Source: Nitrososphaerota archaeon (GTDB lineage: Archaea > Thermoproteota > Nitrososphaeria > Nitrososphaerales > UBA183). Taken from it: a stretch of 37,521 nucleotides of DNA. The stretch is from assembly GCA_027886925.1 (NCBI GenBank), contig JAPCJN010000005.1, positions 1 to 37,521 of the forward strand, read 5' to 3'. A program made the position numbers and the translations under genes. Below are positions 7,904 through 17,275 of this stretch, one piece after another. The notes beneath the pieces are model-generated. The model saw only the letters and a list, made by a program, of their open reading frames with translations, had not been told where the DNA came from and ran no database searches. Each line of letters starts with the position of its first letter. Position 1 is the stretch's first letter.

Positions 7904-9937
7904 ATGTCGGGACCTTTTGAGGAGATGTCAACAGAGCAGGAGAGGACGTTTTCACCTCCCATCAAGGAGATAATCCTTGAGAATTTCATGAGCTACGAGT
8001 ATGCCAGGATACCGCTCAACCACGGGTTGAACCTCATCGTCGGCCCCAACGGCGCGGGCAAGTCTTCGGTCCTTCTTGCCATCTCCGTCGCTTTCGGGCA
8101 GGCATACACCGAGAGGTCGAGGAAGCTCAGCGACCTCATCCGTAGGGGCAAGGACATCGCCAGGGTCTCGCTCATATTCGACAACAGCCAGAGGGAAGGC
8201 AAGAGGCCGATACCCTACTCCAAGTCGGACACCTTCATGCTCTCCCGATACCTCCGGAAGGACGGCTCGTACTGGTATGAGGCCGACTACAAGGAGATAG
8301 ACAAGAGCGAGGTAGTGAGGCTGCTTCGCGAGTTCGGGATAAACCCAGACAACCTGCTCATAATCATGCACCAGGGCATGATCGAGGAGCTCGGCGCCAT
8401 CTCCCAGGAAAAGAGGCTCGTGATGGTAGAGGAAGCGGTGGGATTCCGCGAATACCGAGAGAGGATACTCAACGCCGAGGCCGACCTAAACAACATGGTG
8501 AGCGAGGAGGGCTCCCTGACCCAGCTCATCGAAAACGCCAACCAGACGATAGAATATTGGAAGCAGATCTACGACAGGTTCCTCGAGAAGAGGAGGCTCC
8601 AAGAGCACAGGGTGCTCCTGGAGCGTGAGCTCCTGTGGGCTCAGGAAGGGAAGCTCTCGCGTTCGCTCGCGTCCGTCAAGGAGAAGCTCGAAGGAAAGCG
8701 CGAGTCCCTCGCCGACCTCAGGGAACAACAGAAGAAGGCGGGGAGCGAGTCGGAGGAGCACCGAAAGGCCCTGGGCGAGAGGCAGGTCGAGGTGAAGAAG
8801 CTCTACGGGGCGCTCGTGAGGGCAGAGAAGGAGCGCTCCGGTCGCGAGGCGACGCGTGATGCGATGAAGGGCCTCCGAGAAGAGCTGGACTCCATCAACA
8901 AGGACATCGAGGAGATAGTCGGCGGCAGCCCTACCATTGACGCTCGAAGGTCGAAGCACCTGAAGGATTTCGTGGCGTTCGCCTCGTCAAAGTCAGGAGG
9001 CGACTCTGAGGAAGCAGGCAGGAAGAAGATCGAGCTAGACCGGGAGATAGCCTCTCTCCAGTCGGAGATAGGAGCCGTCGAGGATTCGATAAGGAAGGTG
9101 ACCGACGACTACATCTCACAACGGGTGAAATTCGAAGTCCTAGAATATAGGACGAAGGTGACAGAGTCCGAGATCAGGGAGTACGAGAGGTCCGAGAGGG
9201 AGGTGAGGGCCGAGCTCGACGCCATGAAGGCGGACCTCGAGAGGGTCGGCGAGAGGATCATTACCCAGAGGGCCCCCTACGAGGTATCCGAAGAGATGAA
9301 GCTCGTCTCGGCGCAGCTCCAGAAGCTGCAGGACCTTCCTGAGGACGCCGAGAAGATCTACAAGGACTACACCGGGAACCTCGAGGGGCTGAAGGGGAAA
9401 TTGGGAGAGCTTCAGGACAACAAGAGGTTGATGCTCAAGGAGCTCGAGGAGAGGAAGAAGGCTTGGAAGGCAGCGGTCCAGAGCCTGATCGACGAGGTCG
9501 CCCCCATCTATCAGCAGGTCCTCTCCACGGTCGGCGCTACGGGAGCCATCCGGCTCGACGAAGCGGGCGGCGTCGCCGAGGCAGGGCTTCAGCTCTTGGT
9601 GGGATTCAAAGGAGCCGAGCCTGCCATCCTCGACCCATACACGCAGAGCGGAGGCGAGAGGTCGGTGGCACTGGTCGCGTTCATGCTCTCGCTGCAGAGC
9701 AGGATAATCTCGCCGCTGAGGGCGATGGACGAGTTCGACATCCACATGGATCCGCGCAACAGGGAGGCGATCTTCAAGATGATACTCGCCCAGGGAAAGC
9801 GGAACCCCAACTCGCAGCATATCGTGATAACGCCGTCGATAATCAGCGTGGCAGACAGGACTGCCCACGTCATCACCGTGCAGTCCGTCCACGGTTCGTC
9901 GGAGGTAAAGGAGTATGCCGGTCCAAACAGAAGATAG
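7904..9937 (+). CDS. Short SMC-family ATPase with Smc5/6-like signature motifs
   Basis: The 677-residue protein has an ABC/SMC head split by a coiled coil: NFMSYEYARI before the Walker A GPNGAGKSS (residues 47-55), a Q-loop in IIMHQGMIEEL, the VEEAVGFREYRERI segment typical of SMC heads, coiled coil from about 190 to 560, signature QSGGERSV (about 581-588) and Walker B LRAMDEFDIHMD with Asp609-Glu610. QSGGERSV and MDPRNRE resemble eukaryotic Smc5, and NFM plus DEFD-x-x-MD resemble Smc6. Bacterial or archaeal SMC is about 1,150 residues; here the arms are short and the midpoint (about 325-360, GGSPTIDARR to SKSGGDSEE) is a short linker with no recognisable hinge and no Rad50 CxxC hook. It probably works in chromosome organisation or repair with the two downstream overlapping genes. 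Confidence 0.85.
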   Translation: MSGPFEEMSTEQERTFSPPIKEIILENFMSYEYARIPLNHGLNLIVGPNGAGKSSVLLAISVAFGQAYTERSRKLSDLIRRGKDIARVSLIFDNSQREGKRPIPYSKSDTFMLSRYLRKDGSYWYEADYKEIDKSEVVRLLREFGINPDNLLIIMHQGMIEELGAISQEKRLVMVEEAVGFREYRERILNAEADLNNMVSEEGSLTQLIENANQTIEYWKQIYDRFLEKRRLQEHRVLLERELLWAQEGKLSRSLASVKEKLEGKRESLADLREQQKKAGSESEEHRKALGERQVEVKKLYGALVRAEKERSGREATRDAMKGLREELDSINKDIEEIVGGSPTIDARRSKHLKDFVAFASSKSGGDSEEAGRKKIELDREIASLQSEIGAVEDSIRKVTDDYISQRVKFEVLEYRTKVTESEIREYERSEREVRAELDAMKADLERVGERIITQRAPYEVSEEMKLVSAQLQKLQDLPEDAEKIYKDYTGNLEGLKGKLGELQDNKRLMLKELEERKKAWKAAVQSLIDEVAPIYQQVLSTVGATGAIRLDEAGGVAEAGLQLLVGFKGAEPAILDPYTQSGGERSVALVAFMLSLQSRIISPLRAMDEFDIHMDPRNREAIFKMILAQGKRNPNSQHIVITPSIISVADRTAHVITVQSVHGSSEVKEYAGPNRR

Positions 9938-10679
9938 CAAGAAGCTCGAAGACATCCTCAGGCTGATCGAGCTCTGCCGCAACATCCAATCGAGCAGCGT
10001 CAACCCCTTCGAGGTGGATATCAGGGAGAAGCTCCTAGTCCTTAGGAGGCATCTCCCAGATTGGGACGTCATCGACGTGATGCTCAAGGACTCCGAGGCG
10101 CTGCAGCAGCTTGTCGCCATAATCAAGCTGCAAGACCAGTACATCAAGCACCGCGCGTCGGCCCTGTACATCGACCCGCTCCTGCTCGAGCTGAAGATCC
10201 AGTTGATCTCCAAGGAAGAGCTCGCCGAATGCTTCGCAAAGTGCTGGCACCCGATCGCGCAGATCGACCAGCTGACGCCTCGCGGCCTCGAGAAGGCCTT
10301 CGTCTACTGGCGGGAGCTCGTCCCGTTCAGCGAGAGGTACAAGGACAAGTTCTCGAATAGCGGCCAGCAGACAGGCGTGATCGGGCTGGAGGAGCTCGAG
10401 TCCCTGAGCATCTTTACGAAGGAAGAGTTCGAGACGAGGCTCAACGCCATCTACAAGGAGCTCGTCGACAAGTGCGACGGAATGGAAATCGACTACAGAG
10501 ATTTCATCAGAGGAAAGGATCCTGAGGAGACGGCGTTGCGCGGCTACCTCATCGCTTTCGTCGTCACAGAAGGCAGGGCCACGGTCAGGACCGACCCCCT
10601 CACCGAGCAGATATTCATCTCGATAATCCAAGGAAAGCCGGATGACGAAACCAAGTCGGTGGCGATAGTAGTAAGATGA
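9915..10679 (+). CDS. Probable kleisin-like partner of the SMC ATPase
   Basis: The 254-residue, all-alpha-looking protein overlaps the SMC gene by 23 bp and has a strong ribosome site (GGAGGT at 9901-9906, 8 nt before ATG), so the two are translationally linked. I do not find a decisive motif. An N-terminal helix (KKLEDILRLIELCRN) could bind the SMC neck. The middle is helical with conserved-looking WHPIAQIDQLTPRGLEKAFVYW. The last 40 residues (LRGYLIAFVVTEGRATVRTD then EQIFISII) look like a small winged helix, as at the end of kleisins (ScpA/Nse4), which binds the SMC head. The role is inferred mainly from position in an SMC operon together with a winged-helix gene. Confidence in a real gene is high; in kleisin identity, moderate. 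Confidence 0.6.
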   Translation: MPVQTEDSKKLEDILRLIELCRNIQSSSVNPFEVDIREKLLVLRRHLPDWDVIDVMLKDSEALQQLVAIIKLQDQYIKHRASALYIDPLLLELKIQLISKEELAECFAKCWHPIAQIDQLTPRGLEKAFVYWRELVPFSERYKDKFSNSGQQTGVIGLEELESLSIFTKEEFETRLNAIYKELVDKCDGMEIDYRDFIRGKDPEETALRGYLIAFVVTEGRATVRTDPLTEQIFISIIQGKPDDETKSVAIVVR

Positions 10680-11332
10680 GCGACCCCGGAGGCGCGCCGC
10701 CCGACACGACGCCCGACACGACGCCCGGAATGACAACAGCAGCACCCGTTCCGGAGCCCCAAGCGGCGGAAAGAGCCGCGCTCGACCGCAAAACGAGAAG
10801 GGCCTTCCAGGTCCTGATAATCCAGCGGGGCCGGAACCCGGGAGTGAAAGGCTGGGAGCTCCGCAGGTACCTTGGGAAGGACTACAAGACGATCGTGGAG
10901 GTCCTCTCCGACGACCTGAGACCTCTCGGGCTCGAGGTCCATCAGGTGCCCGGCCCAGAAGGGACCGACGATTCCACGCGCTTCCTCCTTCGATTCAGGG
11001 ACCCGCCGACGCTGAGCGAGGCGGAGACCGCAGGTTTCAGGATCGACGACCTCGCGGTGCTGGCCGCGACCATCGCCCTGGTCAACTCCAAGCAGGGCCG
11101 CATCTCGAGGAAGGAGCTGGAGAGCTTCCTGAAGGGAAAGTTCCCGCGATGGAGGATCGACTACTCGGTGGACAGATACATCAAGCGAGGATATCTCGAC
11201 CTCGACGACAAGGAACTCGTCCGGGTAGGGTGGAGGACGAGGGCGGAGATAGACGAGAGGTCGCTGATGACGCTGATACTCGCACAGGGAACAAAGTCGG
11301 ACGCGGCGGGCAGCGGCAAGAAAAGATCTTAA
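10676..11332 (+). CDS. Winged-helix (KITE-like) third subunit of the SMC operon
   Basis: The 218-residue protein overlaps the previous gene by ATGA. After a disordered Pro/Thr-rich start (about residues 1-35, with a repeated DTTP unit), a first winged helix (RRAFQVLIIQRGRNPGVKGWELRRYL) and a second (LAATIALVNSKQGRISRKELESFLK, then SVDRYIKRGYLDL) can be read, ending with a basic GSGKKRS tail. Two successive winged helices are the layout of KITE proteins (ScpB, MukE, Nse1/Nse3) that dimerise on the kleisin of SMC complexes. The segment with GRISRKELESFL and a following hydrophobic strand recalls MAGE/Nse3 domains, by eye only. It is the last gene of the operon and converges with lhr 3 bp away. 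Confidence 0.6.
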   Translation: MSDPGGAPPDTTPDTTPGMTTAAPVPEPQAAERAALDRKTRRAFQVLIIQRGRNPGVKGWELRRYLGKDYKTIVEVLSDDLRPLGLEVHQVPGPEGTDDSTRFLLRFRDPPTLSEAETAGFRIDDLAVLAATIALVNSKQGRISRKELESFLKGKFPRWRIDYSVDRYIKRGYLDLDDKELVRVGWRTRAEIDERSLMTLILAQGTKSDAAGSGKKRS

Positions 11333-11334
11333 CG

Positions 11335-14250
11335 CTACTGCGTGACGAAATACCGGCGCTTCAAGGCCTCCCTCTCTCCTTCGATGATGTAGTCGACGAG
11401 GTCGCCTCCCTCTTCTTTCTTTTTCTTCAGCAGTGCCGGGACTTCGGAGGGCCTTATGCCCCTCCCGGCTATCAGGTAGAGCGCGTCGTCTCCGAACTCG
11501 TTCTTGATCTGGGCCGACCTCTTGAGCGTCTCGATGACCCTCACCGCCTTCCCGTGGAGCTGGAGCCTGCTCCTTTGCTTCAGGGCCGTGCTGAACACCG
11601 TCTCATAGGACTCGGTCGTGAAGCCTATCGAGTCGGTCCTCCCGCACCTGGGGCATCTCTCCGGCGCTCCGCTTCCGACCCTCCTCAGCTCCACATATTC
11701 CCAGCAGTGCGTGCACGCCGCGACGAGGAAGCTCTCCCTTATCCTCGCCTCGGTGGACTGGCGGATTATGGCCCTGAGCCTCTCAGGCGAGACTATCTCG
11801 CCCCTCCTGCTCACCTCTTCGAGCCCTATGCCGGCTATCGGAGACGGCGCACCCTCGGTCTCTATGATCTGGATGGCCACCTCGTCCCGTCCGATCTGGG
11901 CGACTATGGACTCTGACGCGGCCGCGTCGAAATCGTCGTGAAAGATCACGCTCAGCGCCTCGTCGTAGACCGGCGTCCCCCTCAGGGCCTCCATCAGTCC
12001 TGATATGGAGATGCTGGCGTAGTCCGCCTCCTTCGCGATCGCCCCGCACTTCTTCCCGACATGGATGAGCCGCCTCTTGAAGATCCCCGAGCGCTCCACC
12101 GCGGCGCGCGCGAGCTCCTTCATGTCCTGCCCGGCAAGCCCACGTAGGACCGCCTCGATGGACTGGGGCGAGGAGTCGACCTCGAGGATTATCCTGTACG
12201 GGTCCTGGTGGACCGCCACCGACTGGCCCAGCCTCTCTGAGAGGATGTGCGCTATGACCCTTGCCAGCAGCCTGTTGACCTTGTGACCGAAGGTGGCCTG
12301 GATGACGATGTACTTGTCCCATCTCTCTATCGTGATCAGCCTGTCCGACGGGATCGGGAGGCCGAGCGCTGCCTGCTCTTTCACCTCGGCGAGGGACTCT
12401 GAGAGGGCGCGCCTGTCGACGGGATATCTCTCGCACAGGGAGTCGATGATCGACTGCTCGCCTCGACCGCCTGGTGCGAGCGCCTCCCCATACTCCCTCC
12501 TTATCGACCCGACCTCTAGCGCGACCGGGAGGGGCACGGGTATCTCGTCGCCGACCCAGCTGGGCACGGCGCCCGTCGGGTCGTCCTCCGGCGCGACGTA
12601 GACCTTGTTTCCGTAGATCTCCAGTATCCGCCAGCACCTCCCGGCTTCGACGAACTTCACCCCGATCTGTCCATATTCGGAGACGAAAGCCTCGTCGAGC
12701 ACGCCGATGGGCCTGTCGCCCTCCGCGATGACGATGTATTGTTTCTCGTCCGGGATCATCGAGAGGTTCTCGAAGTAGTACTCGAAGAGGGGCTTGAAGT
12801 CCTTCGCACGCCTGACTATCCCGTCGCTCTCGGTGAAGAAGAGGAGACGCGGGTACCTGTCGCGCATGTAGTCGAGGATCTTCTTCAGCGTCTCGATGCT
12901 GAGCGTGGAGTACGGGTAAGTCCTCCTCAAGAGCGAGTGCATGTCCTCGAGTTTCCAGGAGCTGGTCTCGATGAGCAGGCCTGCTATCTGGTGGATCGCG
13001 GCGTCGGCCGCGTTGCGAAACGGGAGGAGCGGCTCGAGCTCTCCCTGCAGAGATTTCCTGCAGAGGACCATCGCCTCGAGCGTGTCGTCCGAGTCCTGGG
13101 TGATTATCATCCCCCTCGAGATCTGGCCGACGGAGTGGCCCGCCCTCCCGATCCTCTGGATGAGCCTCGAGACCTGCCTCGGCGAGTTATACTGGACCAC
13201 GCACTCCAGGAAGCCGATGTCTATCCCGAGCTCGAGGCTGCTGGTGCATATCACCCCCGACAGCTTCCCTTCCCGCAGGCTCTTCTCCGTCGCCTCTCTA
13301 GTCGCCCTCGAAAGGGAGCTGTGATGGATCCCGATGGGGAGCTTCTCGTTCCAGACCCTGAACCTGTTGGCCAGCGCCTCCGCTTCCGAGCGCGTGTTCG
13401 TGAAGATGAGCACCGACCTGTACTTCTCGACGACCTCCCTGATCGTCCTCAGCCTCGCCGCGACCTCGGGATAGGTGAAGATGCTCTCCGCGAGCGCGTT
13501 GTCCTCGGGCGTCGCCTCGGGCCTTACGACTGTGAGCTGCAGCATCTTCTCCACGGGGACCCGCACGACGTCGCATTCGCCTCCCTCCCCGACGAGGAAC
13601 TTCGCTATCGTGTCGGGCGAGCCTATAGTGGCGGACAGGCCGACCCTCTGAAAGTCCCTCCCGATGAGGCGCCGGAGCCTCTCCAGGGCTATCGTCAGCT
13701 GGCTCCCTCGCTTGTCCTCGGCCAGCTCATGGACCTCGTCCACGACGACCCACCTCAGCTTCATGAGGCCGTCCCTGATCCTCCTCCCGGTCAGGAGCGC
13801 CTGGAGGGTCTCGGGAGTCGTGATCAGGATGTCGGGGGGTGCCATGCTCTGCCCGGCTCTCTCCGAGGCGCCTGTGTCCCCGTGCCTCACCCCGAGCCTG
13901 ATGTCGAACCGCTTGCACCACCACTGCATCCTCTCGAGCATGTCCCTGTTCAGGGCGCGGAGAGGGGTGATGTAGAGCAGCTTGATGCCGGGAGTTCTCG
14001 CGAGGCCGTTGCGGATCATGTTGTCGAGGATCGGGAGGAGGACCGCCTCCGTCTTCCCGGTTCCCGTCGGCGCCATCAGCAGGGCGTTGCGACCCTCCGC
14101 CACGAGCGGGACCAGCTTCATCTGCGGGTCTGTCGGCAAGGTGAACCCTCTCTCCTCGAGCGCCTTCAGGAGAGGCGGAGAGAAGAGCCTCTGGAATACG
14201 TTGTCTTGGGGGCCGTCGTCCGCGAGACTCGCTTCAGGGGTGCCCGACAT
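11335..14250 (-). CDS. lhr: Lhr-family ATP-dependent helicase with C-terminal zinc motif
   Basis: The 971-residue superfamily 2 helicase has Walker A APTGTGKTE (about residues 59-67), motif Ia TPLRALNRDML, motif II DEVHEL, motif III SATIG, then in the second RecA domain FTNTRSEAE, a SSLELGIDIG segment and motif VI QRIGRAGH. These are followed by the Lhr-type winged-helix and beta-barrel extension. Near the end a four-cysteine site (CTHC and CPRC) suggests zinc binding, seen in one of the archaeal Lhr groups. Lhr helicases act in DNA repair and, for some members, RNA metabolism. The gene starts 42 bp after ilvD on the same strand and could be co-transcribed with it, although the functions are unrelated. 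Confidence 0.95.
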   Translation of the reverse strand: MSGTPEASLADDGPQDNVFQRLFSPPLLKALEERGFTLPTDPQMKLVPLVAEGRNALLMAPTGTGKTEAVLLPILDNMIRNGLARTPGIKLLYITPLRALNRDMLERMQWWCKRFDIRLGVRHGDTGASERAGQSMAPPDILITTPETLQALLTGRRIRDGLMKLRWVVVDEVHELAEDKRGSQLTIALERLRRLIGRDFQRVGLSATIGSPDTIAKFLVGEGGECDVVRVPVEKMLQLTVVRPEATPEDNALAESIFTYPEVAARLRTIREVVEKYRSVLIFTNTRSEAEALANRFRVWNEKLPIGIHHSSLSRATREATEKSLREGKLSGVICTSSLELGIDIGFLECVVQYNSPRQVSRLIQRIGRAGHSVGQISRGMIITQDSDDTLEAMVLCRKSLQGELEPLLPFRNAADAAIHQIAGLLIETSSWKLEDMHSLLRRTYPYSTLSIETLKKILDYMRDRYPRLLFFTESDGIVRRAKDFKPLFEYYFENLSMIPDEKQYIVIAEGDRPIGVLDEAFVSEYGQIGVKFVEAGRCWRILEIYGNKVYVAPEDDPTGAVPSWVGDEIPVPLPVALEVGSIRREYGEALAPGGRGEQSIIDSLCERYPVDRRALSESLAEVKEQAALGLPIPSDRLITIERWDKYIVIQATFGHKVNRLLARVIAHILSERLGQSVAVHQDPYRIILEVDSSPQSIEAVLRGLAGQDMKELARAAVERSGIFKRRLIHVGKKCGAIAKEADYASISISGLMEALRGTPVYDEALSVIFHDDFDAAASESIVAQIGRDEVAIQIIETEGAPSPIAGIGLEEVSRRGEIVSPERLRAIIRQSTEARIRESFLVAACTHCWEYVELRRVGSGAPERCPRCGRTDSIGFTTESYETVFSTALKQRSRLQLHGKAVRVIETLKRSAQIKNEFGDDALYLIAGRGIRPSEVPALLKKKKEEGGDLVDYIIEGEREALKRRYFVTQ

Positions 14251-14292
14251 TTGTTGTTGACATCCGCCTTTTCCCTGGTGCTTCGTGTCCTT

Positions 14293-15993
14293 CTATGAAG
14301 AGTCGTAGGGGTCGCCCGAGACCACGCAGACCGCTCCCTTTGAGGCCGACGTGACGAGCTTGGCGTACTTGGCGAAGACCCCGTGCACGTATCGCGGCGG
14401 GATGGGCTTCCAGCCCTTCCTCCTTGCTGCGAGCTCCTCCTCGGAGAGCTCCACGTTGAGCGACCGTTTCGCGACGTCGATCGCGACGATGTCGCCGTCC
14501 TTGAGAAGGCCGATGGTCCCTCCTACGGCCGCCTCGGGAGCCACGTGCCCTATCATGAAGCCGTGGGTCGCGCCGGAGAACCGCCCGTCAGTCAAAAGTG
14601 CCACAGAGTCCTTCAGCCCCTGGCCGACGAGGGCGGCCGTGACGACCAGCATCTCCCGCATCCCCGGCCCGCCTTTCGGCCCCTCGTACCGCACGACGAC
14701 GACGTCGCCCGCGTTGACCTTCTTCTCCATTATCGCCTGGCGCGCGTCCTCCTCCCTGTCGAATACCTTCGCCGGACCGCGGTGAGAATTCCTCGTCGAG
14801 CCTGCCGTCTTCAGGACTCCCCCTTCGGTGGCGAGGTTCCCTCTGAGTATCGCGAACCCCCCAGACTTCCTCACAGGGTTGGAGATGGGGTACAGTACGT
14901 CTTGGCCGGTGGGGAACTTTACGTTCTTCAGCCTCTCGGCGAGCGTCTCTCCCGTGACCGTCCTCGCTTCTCCGTGAAGCAGGCCGGCGTCGAGGAGCTG
15001 CTTCATGACGATCTGGACGCCTCCGACCCGGTCTACATCTGACATCACGTACTTGCCGGCCGGCCGCAGGTCTGCGAGCTCGGGGACGCCCGTTCCCACC
15101 CTCTCAAAGTCGTCCATGGTGAGGTTCACGCCTGCCTCGTAGGCGATCGCAAGGAGGTGGAGCACCGCGTTCGTCGAGCCTCCCATGCCAGCCACAACCG
15201 CTATGGCATTCTCGAACGCTTCCTTGGTCAAAATGTCCCTGGGCCGCGTGTCGCTCTCGAGCACTTTCATCACCGCCCAGCCGCTCTCATATGCCAGCTT
15301 CCCGCGCTGCTCGCTCGGGGCGACAGGGGCGGCGCTGTTCGGGACCGTCAACCCGATCGCCTCCAAGGCCGATGCCATCGTGTTCGCGGTGAACATGCCC
15401 CCACAGGCTCCGTAGGTAGGGCAGGCGCTGCATTCCAGCTCCTTGAGCTGCGCTACCGTCATCGTCCCCCTAGAGACCTGCCCCATCGCCTCGAAAACGT
15501 CCTGGATCGTAACGTCTTTTCCGTTCCACTCGCCCGGAGGGATGCTCCCGCCGTAGAGGTAGACGCTCGGGAGGTTCGTCCGCGCCATCGCCATCGCGCA
15601 CGCGGGCTGCGTCTTGTCGCATCCGCCGATGGTGACCATCCCGTCCAGCTGGTAGCCCGAGGCCACCAGCTCCATCGAATCGGCGATGACCTCCCGGCTG
15701 ATGAGGGACGCCTTCATCCCCTCGGTGCCCATCGCTATGGCGTCGTTGATCGCGATAGTGTTGAACTCGAGAGGGGTACCTCCTGCGTCTCTCACGCCCT
15801 TTTTCACTTGTTCCGCGAGCTCCCTCAGGTTGTAGTTGCAGGGCTGTGCCTCTATCCAGGTGTTAGCGATCCCGATTATCGGCTTTTCAAAGTCCTCGTC
15901 GGTCAGGCCTATGGCGCGGAGCATCGCCCGCTGGGGGGTCCGCTCGATCCCCGCAGTCAGCTTGGCGGGGTGCGCCCTGGTGGCTTTTTCCAA
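14293..15993 (-). CDS. ilvD: Dihydroxy-acid dehydratase
   Basis: The 566-residue enzyme matches IlvD over its whole length. It converts 2,3-dihydroxy-isovalerate and 2,3-dihydroxy-3-methylvalerate to the 2-oxoacids, the third common step of valine, leucine and isoleucine synthesis. The family motifs are present: GIANTWIEAQPCNYNL, the iron-sulphur ligand region GGCDKTQPA, the ACPTYGACGGMFTANTM segment, and TDGRFSGATHGFMIGH near the C terminus. The start is a TTG at 15993 with a TATA-like box about 32 bp upstream (16021-16030). It is separated from ilvC (19780) and the ilvB-leu operon and has its own promoter. Confidence 0.97.
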   Translation of the reverse strand: MEKATRAHPAKLTAGIERTPQRAMLRAIGLTDEDFEKPIIGIANTWIEAQPCNYNLRELAEQVKKGVRDAGGTPLEFNTIAINDAIAMGTEGMKASLISREVIADSMELVASGYQLDGMVTIGGCDKTQPACAMAMARTNLPSVYLYGGSIPPGEWNGKDVTIQDVFEAMGQVSRGTMTVAQLKELECSACPTYGACGGMFTANTMASALEAIGLTVPNSAAPVAPSEQRGKLAYESGWAVMKVLESDTRPRDILTKEAFENAIAVVAGMGGSTNAVLHLLAIAYEAGVNLTMDDFERVGTGVPELADLRPAGKYVMSDVDRVGGVQIVMKQLLDAGLLHGEARTVTGETLAERLKNVKFPTGQDVLYPISNPVRKSGGFAILRGNLATEGGVLKTAGSTRNSHRGPAKVFDREEDARQAIMEKKVNAGDVVVVRYEGPKGGPGMREMLVVTAALVGQGLKDSVALLTDGRFSGATHGFMIGHVAPEAAVGGTIGLLKDGDIVAIDVAKRSLNVELSEEELAARRKGWKPIPPRYVHGVFAKYAKLVTSASKGAVCVVSGDPYDSS

Positions 15994-16020
15994 AATGGTC
16001 TTGGGCTTCGCCGCTGCCGG

Positions 16021-16030
16021 AGTTTAATAA
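16021..16030 (-). promoter_or_regulatory. ilvD TATA box with repeat-rich upstream region
   Basis: The minus strand reads TTATTAAACT about 32 bp before the ilvD TTG. Upstream of it, between 16078 and 16126, the string CAAGCAA or a one-base variant recurs three times (16078, 16104, 16120 on the plus strand). It is a low-complexity stretch that might hold regulator sites. Confidence 0.45.
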
Positions 16031-16186
16031 GCGTAGTCATGCGAAAAAAGGCGGCACCATTCTCCTGAAGGCGCAAACAAGCAAGGAACCTAGCAACTGA
16101 CGAGCAAGCAGGCAACAATCAAGCAAGAAAGCAGGGCGCAAATCGCTCTTGAAGGCCTCAAACCTGCACGGCTGAGTTTTGGTTAC

Positions 16187-17275
16187 CTAGACGTTTTCAA
16201 TCGGCGTCGGCATTCTCATATCGAACGACGTCGCTTTCTCAAGCAACTTGGCCGCAAGCGCCTGCTGTTTGGGAGTTCCAGACTCGATATATTTCATGAG
16301 TTTCGATTTGACGTCCTTCCCGTTTCTTGCGATGTGGTATTCCATGAGCTTTTGGCCTTCCGAGAGGCCCGGATACGGATATGCATCACTTTTGGCCGGC
16401 TCTTCCCAGTCCCATCCGAGATAGAACTGCAGCAGCGTGTCCTCCTGACAGGCATCGAGCAATCGCTCCAGAGGCACTTCGACCTCCTCCTTTGAGGGCC
16501 GCTTGAACGCCCCTTCGAGCGCTCTCGTGACAAATTGCTGGGGAATAGAAGATCCGAGTTTGGTGAGGGCTTGGAACGAGGCTGTTCGCACTCTCCTCTC
16601 CGGACTTTCCAGCAGGTTCAGCAACCCTGAAATCCCTGACGCGCCCTTCGCTTCTTGAAAGACGACACAGGCGCATAGACCGACTGCTAAATCGTTGCTC
16701 ATCGTCTCGCCCAACCTCATAACCTCGCCCAACCTCATAACCTCGCCCAACCTCGTCACCGCCTCCTGCCCGAAATACGAGAAAGCCTCTTTGGCTAGTT
16801 CCGGACTCTCCTTTGACTCGCCATCCCGCTCCTCGTGCATGAACCACTGCGGGATTTCCTGCACTAGTAAGCCCAGTGCCGCGGAAGTCCCGACCTTTCC
16901 GAGAGCTAGAGCGGCTTCAGGCCTCGGAAGCGCTTTCGCCAAAACGGCGGCAGACGAGGGCTCGGCTATCATCCCCAATACTCGGACTATTCCCTCGATT
17001 GCGCGTTCAGGGTTCGAGTCTCTTCCAGAATTGTAGGCTCCTCCTTCCTCCCTCATATGGTCTTTCTCCCCGATGGCAGCCAGCAGTGCCGAAGATAGAT
17101 GTGGAACAGCTTTGGTCCCGAACAGGCTTAACTGGACGACCGCGGACTCTCTTACAGAGTCGAGGTCCGCACGCAAGGCTCGAACGAGAAGGCCTATCTG
17201 CTCTCTCAGCCGCGCCTCCTCATCGTATCTACCCGCCAAGTTTGACTTTCTGATAATCGCTCTTCGCCTATACAT
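16187..17275 (-). CDS. HEAT-repeat protein
   Basis: The 362-residue soluble protein is built of helical pairs of HEAT type: VRALRADLDSVRESAVVQLSLFGTKAVPHL, IEGIVRVLGMIAEPSSAAVLAKAL, AALALGKVGTSAALGLLVQ and LLNLLESPERRVRTASFQALTKLG. Such proteins act as binding scaffolds; there is no catalytic motif, signal peptide or membrane segment. Residues near 180 contain RLGEVM in tandem (RLGEVMRLGEVMRLGETM), caused by an 18-bp DNA repeat. The ATG at 17275 starts with a basic MYRRRAIIRKS. The gene appears monocistronic, between ilvD and the secreted propeller gene, and the partner is unknown. Confidence 0.75.
   Translation of the reverse strand: MYRRRAIIRKSNLAGRYDEEARLREQIGLLVRALRADLDSVRESAVVQLSLFGTKAVPHLSSALLAAIGEKDHMREEGGAYNSGRDSNPERAIEGIVRVLGMIAEPSSAAVLAKALPRPEAALALGKVGTSAALGLLVQEIPQWFMHEERDGESKESPELAKEAFSYFGQEAVTRLGEVMRLGEVMRLGETMSNDLAVGLCACVVFQEAKGASGISGLLNLLESPERRVRTASFQALTKLGSSIPQQFVTRALEGAFKRPSKEEVEVPLERLLDACQEDTLLQFYLGWDWEEPAKSDAYPYPGLSEGQKLMEYHIARNGKDVKSKLMKYIESGTPKQQALAAKLLEKATSFDMRMPTPIENV
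16706..16759 (-). repeat. Three-unit 18-bp tandem repeat within the HEAT-repeat gene
   Basis: Two identical 18-bp units (16706-16723, 16724-16741) and a third with two or three changes (16742-16759) encode the repeated RLGEVM hexapeptide. The unit length keeps the frame and suggests a recent in-frame expansion. Confidence 0.8.

Noticed and set aside
12739..14298. Plus-strand open frame of 519 codons opposite lhr
   Set aside because: All helicase motifs are on the minus strand; the plus frame is Arg/Pro/Val/Leu-biased shadow sequence.
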